NCBI RefSeq assembly: GCF_004001245.1
Contig: NZ_AP018724.1
Location: 1,790,501-1,854,500, forward strand
Length of the DNA stretch: 64,000 bases
Direction: 5' to 3'
From: Sulfurivermis fontis
GTDB taxonomy: Bacteria; Pseudomonadota; Gammaproteobacteria; Thiohalomonadales; Thiohalomonadaceae
Shown one piece after another: positions 27,301 to 36,317 of the stretch (positions within the stretch are counted from its first letter, which is position 1; every line of letters starts with the position of its first letter). The notes under the pieces are model-generated. The model ran no database searches. It was given only the letters and a program-made list of their open reading frames with translations, and was not told the origin of the DNA. A program made the position numbers and the translations under genes.

Positions 27301-30300
27301 CCGGTGGTGTTGGTCAGGTAGTAGTTGCCGGCGTCCGTCCCGGAAAGCGCCCCGCCGCTGATGTTCACGGTCTTGCCGTTGCCCGCGTTCTTGTCGGCAA
27401 AACTGCCGCTGGCGGTGATATGGACCTCGTCGCTGCCGATGATGTCGCTACTGGTGGCGGAGACGGAGGCAGTAGTGGTGCCGTCATAGGTCTTGTTCTG
27501 CGCCGTGTAGCTGGCGGTGAGCAGCTTGCGGGTGATGTCGGCCGTATCTGTGCCGGTGGTGTTCTGCAGGGTGTAGTTGCCGGCGTCCGCCCCGGAAAGT
27601 GCCCCGCCGGTGATCGTTACGATCTTGTCCTCGGCGGCGTTCTTGTCGGCGAAGGCGCCGTTGGCGGTGATATTGACCTCGTCGCTGCCGATGATGTCGC
27701 TACTGGTGGCCGTGACCATGGCGGCCGTCGTGCCGTCGTAGGTCTTGCTGTACGCCGTGTAACTGGCGGTCAGCGCCTTGGGCAGGATGCTGGCGGTGGT
27801 GGTGGCGCCGGAACCCAGGGTGTAGTTGCCCGCGTCCGTGCCGGTGAGCGAGAGGCCCGAGACGGTCACCGTCTTGCCGGTGCCGGCGTTCTTGTCGGCG
27901 AAGCTCGCGCTGGCGGTGCCGGCAAGGCTCACGTCATCAGTAACGATCACGCCGGAGAGCGTGCCGGGGCTTCCCAGGGTGGCTGCCGTAGTGCCGTCGT
28001 AGGTCTTGTCGTTGGCCGTCAGGCCGGAAAGCGACAGCGCCTTGGGCGTGATGCTGGCGGTGTGCGTCCCCCCAGTGAGGGTGTAGTTGGTGGCACTGCC
28101 AGTTGCGCCATTGCCAAGCGCAAGAGAACCTAAGGTCACTGGCTTGTTGTCGCCAACATTCTTGTTATCTACCGCGCCGCTGCCGCTAAGCGTCAGGTCT
28201 TCGCCACTCACCAGGTTGTCGAGCGTGAAGATTGCGGCAGCAACAGTGTTGGTGCCATCATAGACACGTGAGCCGGTGAGGCTCACCGGGCGGGGTGTGA
28301 TGTCCGCGGTGGCGCTTACCTGGCCGCTGAATGTGTAGTTGCCCGCGTCTGCTCCACCAAAGGAAAGCGTTACCGTCTTGCCATTGCCGACGTTCTTGTC
28401 GGCAAACGCGCCGCTGGCGTTAAGGGTGTCGCCAGAGATGATCCCGACGAAGTTGGCGTCGCTGTAATTGACAGTCGCATCTGTCGTGCCGTCATAGGTC
28501 TTGCTGTCGGCGGTGATGCCGGAGACGGTCAGCGCCTTGCGGGTGATCTCGTAACCAGCGCTGCGTGTGCCAATCAGGTCGTAGCCATCTTGCGTGCTGT
28601 AGATCCTGGCGGTGTAAGTTCCGGCGTTCTTCTGGTTGTAGAGATCGCCGCCCAACAGAATCTTGCTGGAATCGTAAGACCCAGAGATGCTGAACATGCC
28701 AGCAGGCACGGTGGTGACCTTGTTGCCATCATAGACCTTGCTGCCCGCTGTCGCCGAATCGATGGTGAGCGGCGTCAACGCCCAGCGCAACAGCGGATAG
28801 CTGTCGCCGTCATAAATCCGCCAGACCGTGCCGGTGCCGCCGGCGTCGTCGATATTCCAGCCGGAGAAGGTGGAAAGAGTCTTCATCTCGGCGGTGGTTT
28901 TGCCGGTGCCGCCGGCGCTAGTCATTTGGCCAGAAGTTTCAGTATTCCAGAAAGATGATTCGACGGTGGCGTCGTTGTAGTTCCACCCCACCAGCCCGCC
29001 GACGCTACTACTGCCCGACACACTGCCGGTGGCGTAGCTGTCGGTGATGGTGATGTTGCCGCCGGCATCACCGTAATTTTCCCCCACCAGCCCGCCGACG
29101 TTGTTGCCACTGCCCGACACACTGCCGGTGGCGTAGCTGTTGCTGATGATGGAGTTGCTGCCAGCCATGCTATAGTTCCGCCCCACCAGCCCGCCGACGC
29201 TACTACCACCCGCCACGCTGCCGGTGGCGTAGCTGTTGCTGATTGTGGAGTCTAAGGAGACGCCGGCGCTGTAGTTCTGCCCCACCAGCCCGCCGACATA
29301 GCTGCCACTGCCCGTCACATCGCCGGTGGCGTAGCTGTCGGTGACGGTGCTGCGGTTGTTCGAGCCCACCAGCCCGCCGACGCTAAAATCCCCCGTCACA
29401 ATGCCGGTGGCGTAGCTGCCTGTGATGGTGCCATAATAATAGTTCTTACCCACCAGCCCGCCGACGCTAATATCCCCCGTCACAATGCCGGTGGCGTAGC
29501 TGTCGGTGATGGTGCCGCGGTTGTTCGAGCCCACCAGCCCGCCGACGTTAGTATTGCCCGACACGCTGCCGGTGGCGTAGCTGTCGGTGATGGTGCCGGA
29601 GTTGTTCGAGCCCACCAGCCCGCCGACGTTAGTATTGCCCGACACAATGCCGGTGGCGTAGCTGCCTGTGATGGTGCCACTGTTGCCATTGGAACCCACC
29701 AGCCCGCCAACGCTGTCGGTTCCAGTCACTGCTACCCCGTCGGCATAGACGTTGCGTATCATGGCCAAAAGAGAGGAGGTAGTGTCATTAACCTTCCCCA
29801 CCAGACCGCCGACGGTGTTGTTGCCCGTCACGCTGCTGCCCACCAGCCCGACGTTCCGGACCCGCTCATGTTTTTCCGCAAGTTGAGGTTGAGGAGTAAC
29901 GATACTGAAAAGCCCGACGTTGTCCTCATCCGGCCGGTTGATGGTGAGGTTCGTGATTGTGTGCCCCAGCCCGTCGAAGCGGGCGGCGAATCCAACTGGC
30001 ACTGCAGTAGTATGGACCAGGGGCTTGAAGCCCGCGCCGCCGTTCCAGGTACTGGTGGCGCTGGCGTCGATGTCGGCGCCCAGCACGTACCTGCCGTCTT
30101 TTTTGCTATCGTTCCCCAGCCCCTGCAGGCTGTTGGTGGTGTAGTTGTTTTCATCACCCGCATTGCCCAGTTGGGTGATCACGGTCCAGGTAAAGGTACT
30201 GCCATCCGACCCCAGCCTGGTGGAGAAGTTGCCGCCCGGCTGCAGGTTGATCTTGCCGGTAAAGCCAGAGCCGGTGAGACCAAAGCTGTAGGTGGCGGTG

Positions 30301-31598
30301 TTGCCGGAAGCAGACGCCCCCTGTCCGTATTCGAGCGCCACCTTGCCGCCCGAGCCGCCGGAGGCATCGATGGTGGAGAGGATTTCGATGTTGCGATAAG
30401 CCGAAAGCGTGAGCGTGTTGCCAGAAGTCCAGGTGATATCGTCCTTGACGAAGATGTCGCCGTTGCCGGCAGTTCCTCCATTGGCAGACTGAATAGTGAC
30501 GTTACCGGAGTTTAATGAGGATGACAGGGTGGCTCCCGTGATATCCCCACCACTTGCCGCAATGGTGAAGTCATTGGGGTCAATCAGCCAGTGGCCGGCC
30601 TTGACCTGCGCGCCGTCCTGCACCTTCACCTTCGCCGCGGAGGTCTCGATAAAGCCCCCATCGCCGCCTGCGGGGGCGCTCGCATCGAGCCGCCCGCCAA
30701 CGTTGGCTTGCCCCGTCTTCATGTCGGCAAGCAGCAGGATTTCGCCCCGCTCGCCGGTGGCGAGCGTCTTCGCTTCGGTAATGCCCGTGTGGTTGATGAC
30801 GGCGGTGGCGATCTCGTCGGCAGCCTGGGCGGTGAGCAGCACCCGCCCGCCGTCGGCGAGGATCGCGCCGCCCTGTTCGATCAACGCATCGAGCGCGCCC
30901 TTGTCCACTTCGAGCTTCAGCGGCCCGCCCAGATCGAGCCGCACGGTATCGGCGGCCGCCATCAGCACGTTGCCCTTGGGCGCTTCGATCCGCCCGACGT
31001 TTTCGATCTTGGCGGCAATGAAGGCTGCCGTGCCGCCAGCGCCGACTTTGATCTCGCCTTCGTTGCGGATGGCAGCATTGCCACCGCCGCTGAAACGATA
31101 GTTGCCGGCCATGAAATCGGCCACCGACAGATCGCGCGTGGAGGCGACCAAGCCCCCGACCTCGACCCGGGCGGTGGGGGTGAACAACACGCCGTTGGGG
31201 TTGACGAGAAACACCTGGCCGTTGGCGGTGAGACTGCCCTGGATGCGGGAGACATCGGAACCCAGCACACGGTTGAGCGCAATGCTCGATGCCGAGGGCT
31301 GCACGAAGTTGACCGCATAGCCTTGCCCGATGGAGAAGCTCTGCCAGTCGGCGGCCATCCGGTCGGTGCTCTGGCTCACCGTCATCGTGTTGCCGGATTG
31401 CGCGATGCTGCCGGAGCCTGCGACGATCCGGCCGCCTTCGGGGAGATTCGCGGCGAAAGTCGGCGCCAGAGGGACGGCGAGGCAGGCCGCGGCGAGGACG
31501 GCAGAGGATGCCCGCTTGCCGCGGGCGCGGGCAAACTCGGCGACGGCGACAAAAGCCTGGTGGATGTCGCTCCAGACGAGACGATAAGCGCGGTTCAT
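24390..31598 (-). CDS. Large TpsA adhesin with ESPR, TPS, GLUG and MBG repeats
   Basis: A 2,402-residue exoprotein of the filamentous-haemagglutinin type. The ATG at 31598 opens an extended signal peptide (MNRAYRLVWSDIHQAFVAVAEFAR region) followed by a signal core ending FA-A. Residues about 50-300 are the TPS secretion domain (NFVQPSASSIALNRVLG and NGQVFLVNPNGVLF). Residues about 590-830 carry nine or so GLUG motifs (SYATGSVSG...VGGLVG). Residues about 900-2240 carry 15 MBG/YDG domains, each with a KxYDGTT signature and DAGNY motif; they are grouped into 768-bp, three-domain blocks. The C-terminus is Gly/Ser-rich and non-repetitive. Probable surface adhesin or biofilm protein; ligand unknown. 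The start at 31664 was rejected. Confidence 0.94.
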   Translation of the reverse strand: MNRAYRLVWSDIHQAFVAVAEFARARGKRASSAVLAAACLAVPLAPTFAANLPEGGRIVAGSGSIAQSGNTMTVSQSTDRMAADWQSFSIGQGYAVNFVQPSASSIALNRVLGSDVSRIQGSLTANGQVFLVNPNGVLFTPTARVEVGGLVASTRDLSVADFMAGNYRFSGGGNAAIRNEGEIKVGAGGTAAFIAAKIENVGRIEAPKGNVLMAAADTVRLDLGGPLKLEVDKGALDALIEQGGAILADGGRVLLTAQAADEIATAVINHTGITEAKTLATGERGEILLLADMKTGQANVGGRLDASAPAGGDGGFIETSAAKVKVQDGAQVKAGHWLIDPNDFTIAASGGDITGATLSSSLNSGNVTIQSANGGTAGNGDIFVKDDITWTSGNTLTLSAYRNIEILSTIDASGGSGGKVALEYGQGASASGNTATYSFGLTGSGFTGKINLQPGGNFSTRLGSDGSTFTWTVITQLGNAGDENNYTTNSLQGLGNDSKKDGRYVLGADIDASATSTWNGGAGFKPLVHTTAVPVGFAARFDGLGHTITNLTINRPDEDNVGLFSIVTPQPQLAEKHERVRNVGLVGSSVTGNNTVGGLVGKVNDTTSSLLAMIRNVYADGVAVTGTDSVGGLVGSNGNSGTITGSYATGIVSGNTNVGGLVGSNNSGTITDSYATGSVSGNTNVGGLVGSNNRGTITDSYATGIVTGDISVGGLVGKNYYYGTITGSYATGIVTGDFSVGGLVGSNNRSTVTDSYATGDVTGSGSYVGGLVGQNYSAGVSLDSTISNSYATGSVAGGSSVGGLVGRNYSMAGSNSIISNSYATGSVSGSGNNVGGLVGENYGDAGGNITITDSYATGSVSGSSSVGGLVGWNYNDATVESSFWNTETSGQMTSAGGTGKTTAEMKTLSTFSGWNIDDAGGTGTVWRIYDGDSYPLLRWALTPLTIDSATAGSKVYDGNKVTTVPAGMFSISGSYDSSKILLGGDLYNQKNAGTYTARIYSTQDGYDLIGTRSAGYEITRKALTVSGITADSKTYDGTTDATVNYSDANFVGIISGDTLNASGAFADKNVGNGKTVTLSFGGADAGNYTFSGQVSATADITPRPVSLTGSRVYDGTNTVAAAIFTLDNLVSGEDLTLSGSGAVDNKNVGDNKPVTLGSLALGNGATGSATNYTLTGGTHTASITPKALSLSGLTANDKTYDGTTAATLGSPGTLSGVIVTDDVSLAGTASASFADKNAGTGKTVTVSGLSLTGTDAGNYTLGSGATTTASILPKALTASYTAYSKTYDGTTAAMVTATSSDIIGSDEVNITANGAFADKNAAEDKIVTITGGALSGADAGNYTLQNTTGTDTADITRKLLTASYTAQNKTYDGTTTASVSATSSDIIGSDEVHITASGSFADKNAGNGKTVNISGGALSGTDAGNYYLTNTTGTASADITPKALSLSGLTAHDKTYDGTTAATLGSLGTLSGVIGADAVSLAGAASASFADKNAGTGKTVTVSGLALTGTDAGNYTLGSGATTTASILPKALTASYTAYSKTYDGTTAATVTATSNDIVAGDVVNITASGSFADKNAAEDKVVTITGGALSGADAGNYTLQNTTGTNMADITRKVLTASYSASNKVYDGTTAATVSGTSGDIVTGDTVDITASGAFADKNAGTNKTVNVTGGALAGADAGNYVLTNTTGTASADITPKALSLSGLTANDKTYDGTTAATLSSLGTLAGVIGGDDVSVSGTASASFADKNAGTGKTVTVSGLALTGTDAGNYTLGSGATTTASILPKALTASYTAYSKTYDGTTAATVTATSNDIVAGDVVNITASGSFADKNAAEDKVVTITGGALSGADAGNYTLQNTTGTNMADITRKVLTASYSASNKVYDGTTAATVSATSGDIVTGDTVDITASGAFADKNAGTNKTVNVTGGALAGADAGNYVLTNTTGTASADITPKALSLSGLTANDKTYDGTTAATLSSLGTLAGVIGGDDVSVSGTASASFADKNAGTGKTVTVSGLALTGTDAGNYTLGSGATTTASILPKALTIAGSSAADKVYDGTTTASVTAGTLSGFVGSETVTVASATGAFADKNTGTNKNVTASYTLADGANGGLASNYTLAGETLQASITPKALTASYTAANKVYDGTTVATVSATSGDIVSGDVVNIAASGSFDTKNVGTGKTVSITGGALAGADAGNYSLQNTTGTASADITPRPVVVTADAKNKTAGQPDPALTYSTGCAAGQSTDCGLVTGESLAGSLARDPGEAVGAYAIRQGTVTDANNPNYAIAYVGADLTITAASSGGNTGGGGAPLDAALASVQTTAGNDSGGTGTAGLAGGAPTGGGAGSGEDGGGSAGDGNPQGFAGAGGGGITSPLPGLMVIAGGIRLPEGILPDDEEWRRK
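25471..28045 (-). repeat. 768-bp higher-order tandem repeat inside tpsA
   Basis: The anchor GCCTTGGGCAGGATGCTGGC starts at 25471, 26239, 27007 and 27775, exactly 768 bp (256 codons) apart. Each unit holds three MBG domains. The first two units read identically except for 25921 (g) against 26689 (c); the others are more divergent. Confidence 0.92.
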
Positions 31599-31662
31599 GG
31601 TTCCGGTCTCCCCATCCATTCGGAAATCCACGGGATTTTCCACGGGGCCGGTGGGTGTTACC

Positions 31663-31680
31663 ATCCGCTCGTTAGCGGAT
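31663..31680. promoter_or_regulatory. Perfect palindrome between tpsA and the LuxR-type regulator
   Basis: ATCCGCTCGTTAGCGGAT is an 18-bp inverted repeat (7-bp arms, 4-bp centre) in the 113-bp divergent intergenic region. It lies 65 bp upstream of tpsA and 32 bp upstream of the regulator, so it is a good candidate operator for the LuxR-family protein. Binding is inferred. Confidence 0.55.
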
Positions 31681-31711
31681 ACGACGGATCGGAGGACGCG
31701 GGGAGGACTTC

Positions 31712-32569
31712 ATGATCAGGACGGTGCGCGAAGCGGATCTGGACGCCCTGGCGCGGCTGTGGCAGGAACTGGCGGAAGCGCCGGCGGCCGAGCACGAGGC
31801 GGCGCTACGCCATTGTTTCGAGGCGTTGTGCCGCATGATCGGCGCGGCGAATGCCTCCTGGGTGGGCCTCCGCCGCGACCCCAATGAGGACCCCTACGCG
31901 GGCTGGCGCATCCGCGCGCTGGATCATTTCCACAACCGCGAACGGCGGCTCGCGCTCGGGCAAGAGATCGCCGAACGCATCGCCCAGGGGGAAATCGATC
32001 CGCATGTGGTGGCGGTGGCCCGCCACGCCGGCAGGCCGCGCTGCCATCTGCGCGCCGAGCTGGTGAGCGAGCGGGAATGGCGGCAGAGCTGGACGATCCA
32101 CGAAGCCTTCCGCGAGGAGCGCATCATCGACCGGCTCGATGGCGGCGTGCCGGTCGGCGCCGACTGCGAGGTGCACTTCGTGCTCGACCGGCGCGCGGGC
32201 GAGCCGCCGTTCGCCGAGCGCGAGCGCGACCTCTTGCGCTTCTTCCTGCTCGGCGCCCAGGGCTTCTTACGGGAGACGCTGCTCGCGCGCGGGCTGATCC
32301 ATGCCGCCGCCCCTTTCAGCCCGCGGGAACGCCAGGTGCTCGCGCTCTTGCTCACCGACGCGAGCGAAAAGGAAATCGCCCGGCGGCTTGGCATCGGCCA
32401 CCGCACGGTGCACCAGCACGCCGAGGCGATCTACGCCAAGCTCGGCGTGCGCGGGCGCGTCGGCCTCATGGCCCTGTGGCTGCGCCACCGGCGCGCGGAA
32501 CAGGCCGACCCCGGCGCGCCGCCGTCCGCGCCGCTCCGGCTGGCCGAGGACATGCAGGCCGGGTCCTGA
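31712..32569 (+). CDS. LuxR-family transcriptional regulator, divergent from tpsA
   Basis: A 285-residue regulator. The last 75 residues form a GerE/LuxR helix-turn-helix: FSPRERQVLALLLTDASEKEIARRLGIGHRTVHQHAEAIYAKLGV. The first 200 residues are a helical sensor of no family I recognise, without the typical autoinducer-binding or receiver motifs (no phospho-acceptor Asp). The ATG at 31712 follows CGGGGAGGACTTC. Divergent orientation and the 18-bp palindrome between the genes suggest it controls tpsA-tpsB. The inducing signal is unknown. Confidence 0.88.
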   Translation: MIRTVREADLDALARLWQELAEAPAAEHEAALRHCFEALCRMIGAANASWVGLRRDPNEDPYAGWRIRALDHFHNRERRLALGQEIAERIAQGEIDPHVVAVARHAGRPRCHLRAELVSEREWRQSWTIHEAFREERIIDRLDGGVPVGADCEVHFVLDRRAGEPPFAERERDLLRFFLLGAQGFLRETLLARGLIHAAAPFSPRERQVLALLLTDASEKEIARRLGIGHRTVHQHAEAIYAKLGVRGRVGLMALWLRHRRAEQADPGAPPSAPLRLAEDMQAGS

Positions 32570-32611
32570 GGGGCGGCGGCGGGGCTACGATGACCACGAA
32601 AGAAATCGACC

Positions 32612-33496
32612 TCAAGGGGTGAACGTCACTATCGCCTCCGCGCAATGAATCCGCGCATCGCGGCGGACGGCATTCCCGCCCAGGATGCTGAATTTCGAGT
32701 CCTCTTCCAGATACTCGACCATCGAAAAACGCCCCCTTCCGAACTCGATATAGTCCTGAGCAGACAGACCATTGCTCGCCCTGCCAGCGGGAAAGGTAAG
32801 CACGAGTTTCAAGCGGGAGGCGGCGCAGAGATCGATGAGTTCGGCTGCCGCCCGTCTTGCTTCCGTCTTGCGGCTGAATAGGGTGGACTCCGAGATTCGT
32901 TCGCCCAGCAGGGACTCGGTCAGGGACTGGGTGCGGGCCAGAGGCATCATCTGGCCTACCATCAGGTTGATGAGATAGGCCTTGAGCCCATGGCCGTATT
33001 GCAGGGGGCCGGTCATGTCGGCGGGGAACAGGCCCTTGACCGTGCTGGCGCATGCGGGACATGGCTTGATTTCGGCATCCACGTGCTCGACGACCTTCTC
33101 GAAGACGATGTCGATTTTGGTACGTCGCCCATGGACGAGACAGTCGACGCTATCGAGTGGGTTACCGCAGACGTCGCAGCTCTCGACGGTGGATACCGTG
33201 ACCGTCTCGACACGGCGGTGATTGCTCACCGTCTCAGCGCCCAGCTGTCGCTTGGGGGCGGTTACAGGGAGGGATCAACTGGTTTCATCCTAGTCGGTTT
33301 GCGATGAGGGCAGGCTGGAGTTCTTGCTGGTCTGATGATCCAGAAAGATGGATAAGATCAGCTCGACAATGAGCAGCAGGCTTTTGAACAGCGCTTTAGT
33401 TTCAGGGGGGATCTTACCCTGTTGGGATAGCTGGTCGAAGTCCGCCTTGAGACGGGCGATTTCTTCCCGGACGGAGGCTTTGTCGAGTGAGGCCAT
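32612..33496 (-). pseudogene. IS66-family transposase remnant
   Basis: Two leftward reading frames together give the front of an IS66 transposase. 33496-33290 encodes the N-terminal coiled coil (LSQQGKIPPETKALFKSLL...IFLDHQTSKNSSLPSSQTD) and ends at an in-frame TAG where relatives read on into DETS. 33229-32612 encodes the zinc finger (CDVCGNPL, CPACAST) and the beginning of the DDE region (QYGHGLKAYLINLMVGQMMPLART). After about residue 140 the sequence stops resembling IS66 and the catalytic DDE residues are missing. No terminal inverted repeats or tnpA/tnpB partners were found. Inactive relic. Confidence 0.8.
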
Positions 33497-33783
33497 CTGT
33501 GGCGTTGGGCATGATCAGCGGATAACGCCTATTTGATCATGGCTTACACCACAAGGCTATTCCGTGTTTTCGATCGGCCGATAAGTGAGTTGATCGCCGC
33601 ATCCCTCACAAGGGGGCGAGTAGTTACGTTTATCTTTTATATTCAATGGCTTATTTTGCCGCAAACGGTAATACCATGAAAAATACCATACTCAGAAAAT
33701 CCTTCAAAATGCTCGAAAAAATTCCTGATTGAACGCTGCAACACAGCCACCTCTGAATTCTCCCTGGCTCGCAGATACAAACA

Positions 33784-33812
33784 TTGACGATCTTTGTATT
33801 TCACCCTAACAT
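33784..33812 (+). promoter_or_regulatory. Promoter of parDE
   Basis: TTGACG (33784-33789), a 17-base spacer and TAACAT (33807-33812) form a good sigma-70 promoter 35 bp before the antitoxin start. The 287-base stretch 33497-33783 upstream is AT-richer than its surroundings and contains no supported gene. Confidence 0.7.
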
Positions 33813-33846
33813 TCTTTAGTGAAAGCGTCCACCTTCGGAGGCCATT

Positions 33847-34104
33847 ATGCATATATCACTCACTCCCGAACTGGAATCTCGCGTTAAAGCCAAAGTGGAA
33901 TCCGGCCTGTACAACAATGCCAGCGAAGTCATCCGTGAAGCGCTTCGTTTTATGGAAACCCATGAAGACTGGATTCACGAGATCAAACTGACTCGACTTC
34001 GTGAGCAACTGAAAGTCGGAGTAGACCAACTAGACCGTGGAGAAGGTATCGCAGTCGAATCAAAATCGGCGCTCGACACCTTGTTTGACGATATCATGAG
34101 CTGA
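33847..34104 (+). CDS. parD: ParD-like antitoxin
   Basis: An 85-residue ribbon-helix-helix antitoxin. The N-terminus MHISLTPELESRVKAKVESG followed by YNNASEVIREALRFME is the canonical ParD DNA-binding fold, and the C-terminal half binds the toxin. ATG at 33847 follows CGGAGGCCATT. The toxin gene starts five bases after its stop. It would repress the promoter at 33784-33812. The AT-richer sequence suggests acquisition. Confidence 0.93.
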   Translation: MHISLTPELESRVKAKVESGLYNNASEVIREALRFMETHEDWIHEIKLTRLREQLKVGVDQLDRGEGIAVESKSALDTLFDDIMS

Positions 34105-34109
34105 CCTTC

Positions 34110-34409
34110 ATGGCGCCCCATCAGCTCGTCATTGCGCCTACCGCAATAAATGACCTCAAAGACATTTACCAATACGGCCTGCGACAGTGGGGACAAGCAC
34201 AATCCGAAAGCTACCTATCCACTATAAAGAACCAATTCTGGTTGCTGACCCAGCATCCGCTTATGGGTACCGAGCGCCCAGAGCTCCTGCCAGGCGCCAG
34301 AAGTCTTCCTATAGAAAACCATACCTTATTCTATCGTGTGATTGCCAATAAGGTTGAAATCATCCGTGTACTGCATGGCCGCCAGGATCCACAACGCCAT
34401 CTGAAATAG
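34110..34409 (+). CDS. parE: ParE-like toxin of the RelE/ParE superfamily
   Basis: A 99-residue toxin. The family signature is complete: LVIAPTAINDLKDIYQYGLRQWG, YLSTIKNQFWLLTQHPLMGTERPEL, and RSLPIENHTLFYRVIANKVEIIRVLHGRQDPQRHL, which includes the C-terminal Arg/His region needed for toxicity. ParE toxins usually target DNA gyrase; RelE members cleave mRNA, and the sequence sits with ParE. The coding sequence appears intact and is paired with a normal parD, so the module is probably functional. Confidence 0.93.
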   Translation: MAPHQLVIAPTAINDLKDIYQYGLRQWGQAQSESYLSTIKNQFWLLTQHPLMGTERPELLPGARSLPIENHTLFYRVIANKVEIIRVLHGRQDPQRHLK

Positions 34410-34477
34410 CCAGACATAACCCATATTCAATTGATGATGCAGATTACATCATCGATTGGGTTGTTTTATTATTTTAA

Positions 34478-34630
34478 GGAAGGTCTGAATAAGTCCATCC
34501 TGGACTTCTCAGACCACGCCAAGCGAAAAGTGTGATTTTCGCTTGGCTTCATTTTTCAACGACTTATCGTCGTTGAAAAATGGCGGCACATCCCTGTGCC
34601 GCGGAAGCTCTGAACTTATTCAGAGCTTCC
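34478..34630. mobile_element. 153-bp MITE, copy A
   Basis: Non-autonomous element flanked on both sides by TTAA (34474-34477 and 34631-34634). Terminal inverted repeats are GGAAGGTCTGAATAAGT and GGAAGCTCTGAATAAGT on the opposite strand (one difference). Internally it has several further palindromes: AGCCAAGCGAAAA/TTTTCGCTTGGCT, TTTTTCAACGAC/GTCGTTGAAAAA and GCGGCACAGGGATGTGCCGC-type. It lies between parE and guaA. TIRs and YTAR-type target suggest mobilisation by an IS5-family transposase. Confidence 0.88.
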
Positions 34631-34658
34631 TTAATTCAGTATGTTACAAATTCCTTGG

Positions 34659-36236
34659 TCACTCCCACTCGATAGTGGCGGGCGGCTTACTGGAAATGTC
34701 GTACACCACGCGGGCAATGCCCTTTACCTCATTGATGATACGGCGCGACACAGTTTCCAGAAAATCATAGGGCAGATGTGCCCAGCGCGCGGTCATGAAG
34801 TCGATGGTCTCCACCGCGCGCAGTGCCACCACATATTCGTAGCGACGACCATCGCCGGTGACACCTACCGACTTGACCGGAAGGAATACGGCGAAGGCCT
34901 GCGAGGTCTTGTCGTACAGATCGGCCTTGCGCAGCTCCTCGATGAATATGTGATCGGCGAGACGCAAAATGTCGGCATATTCCTTTTTCACCTCGCCAAG
35001 AATACGCACGCCGAGCCCCGGACCGGGGAAGGGATGGCGATAGACCATTTCATAGGGCAGACCCAGCTCGACACCGATCTTGCGCACCTCGTCCTTGAAC
35101 AACTCGCGCAACGGCTCCAGCAACTTTAGCTGCATGTGTTCCGGCAGACCGCCGACGTTATGGTGCGACTTTATCAGGTGGGCCTTGCCGCTCTTGGCGC
35201 CGGCCGACTCGATGACATCGGGATAGATGGTGCCCTGGGCCAGCCATTTGGCATTCTGCAGCTTGGCCGCCTCTTCCTCGAAAACCTCGACGAACAGGTT
35301 GCCGATGATCTTGCGTTTCTTTTCCGGATCGGTGACGCCAGCCAGGGCGGACAGGAAGCGCTGCTCGGCATCGACGCGGATCACACGTACCCCCATGTGC
35401 TCGGCGAAGGTCGCCATCACCTGGTCGCCCTCGCGGTAGCGCAGCATTCCGTTGTCGACGAACACGCAGGTAAGCTGGTTGCCAATGGCTTTGTGCAACA
35501 ACGCCGCCACCACCGAGGAATCGACGCCGCCGGACAGGCCCAGCAGCACCTCGTCACTTCCCACCGTTTCGCGCACGGTACGGATGGCGTCGTCGATGAT
35601 CTGGTCCGGTGTCCACAGAGAGGCGCAACCGCAAATATCGTGGACAAAGCGGCTGATGATGCGCATGCCCTGGCGGGTATGGGTCACTTCGGGATGGAAC
35701 TGCAGGCCATAAAAGGCACGCGCCTCGTCGGCCATGCCGGCGATGGGGCAGGAGTCGGTGCTGGCCATCAGCACGAAACCGGGCGGCAGAGTGGTTACCT
35801 GATCACCGTGGCTCATCCACACGTCGAGCAGGCCGTAGCCTTCCGCACTGGTATGGTCCTCGATTTCCTTCAGCAGACGGGTATGGCCGCGGGCGCGTAC
35901 CTGGGCATAACCGTATTCATGGTGAGCCGCCGCCGCCACCGCGCCGCCGAGCTGCTGCGCCATAGTCTGCATGCCGTAGCATATGCCCAGGACGGGAACG
36001 CCCAGCTCGAATACCACCTGCGGTGCACGCGGCGTACCCTCCACCGTCACGGTCTCCGGCCCACCGGACAGAATGATGCCCCGCGGATCGAAGGCGCGGA
36101 TGTCCGCCTCGGCCATGTCGCAGGAATGAAGCTCGCAATACACCCCTGCCTCGCGCACACGGCGGGCGATGAGCTGGGTGTACTGGGATCCGAAATCGAG
36201 GATCAAAATGCGGTCGGCGTGAATATTGATGGACAT
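34659..36236 (-). CDS. guaA: GMP synthase (glutamine-hydrolysing)
   Basis: Converts XMP to GMP using glutamine and ATP. The 525-residue product has the class I glutamine amidotransferase domain (about 9-200: [19 protein letters not shown], catalytic Cys in [12 protein letters not shown], His-x-Glu in QFHPEVTHT), the ATP pyrophosphatase with the P-loop [13 protein letters not shown], and the C-terminal dimerisation domain ending PPATIEWE. Length is normal. guaB is on the same strand but 6.5 kb upstream, separated by other genes, so this is not the compact guaBA operon of enterobacteria. Confidence 0.98.
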   Translation of the reverse strand: MSINIHADRILILDFGSQYTQLIARRVREAGVYCELHSCDMAEADIRAFDPRGIILSGGPETVTVEGTPRAPQVVFELGVPVLGICYGMQTMAQQLGGAVAAAAHHEYGYAQVRARGHTRLLKEIEDHTSAEGYGLLDVWMSHGDQVTTLPPGFVLMASTDSCPIAGMADEARAFYGLQFHPEVTHTRQGMRIISRFVHDICGCASLWTPDQIIDDAIRTVRETVGSDEVLLGLSGGVDSSVVAALLHKAIGNQLTCVFVDNGMLRYREGDQVMATFAEHMGVRVIRVDAEQRFLSALAGVTDPEKKRKIIGNLFVEVFEEEAAKLQNAKWLAQGTIYPDVIESAGAKSGKAHLIKSHHNVGGLPEHMQLKLLEPLRELFKDEVRKIGVELGLPYEMVYRHPFPGPGLGVRILGEVKKEYADILRLADHIFIEELRKADLYDKTSQAFAVFLPVKSVGVTGDGRRYEYVVALRAVETIDFMTARWAHLPYDFLETVSRRIINEVKGIARVVYDISSKPPATIEWE

Positions 36237-36317
36237 GGGGTCAAGTGGCTCGGTAACTGGGGAGGAAAGGCTCAGGGCTGCAGATCATCCGTGATCTCGT
36301 CGCCCTGTTCAAGTCGG

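Noticed and set aside
24513-28133. A 1,206-codon rightward open frame antisense to tpsA
   Set aside because: It is the shadow of the repetitive GC-rich MBG-coding sequence; its product is a low-complexity Gly/Ala/Arg/Val repeat with no domain and no ribosome site, while the opposite strand encodes a full TpsA protein.
28950-29720. Regularly spaced repeats that resemble a CRISPR array
   Set aside because: The repeats are in frame, vary in length and translate into GLUG motifs of the adhesin; there are no cas genes.
33643-33852. 69-codon leftward frame upstream of parD
   Set aside because: It overlaps the parDE promoter, lacks a ribosome site and its product resembles nothing.
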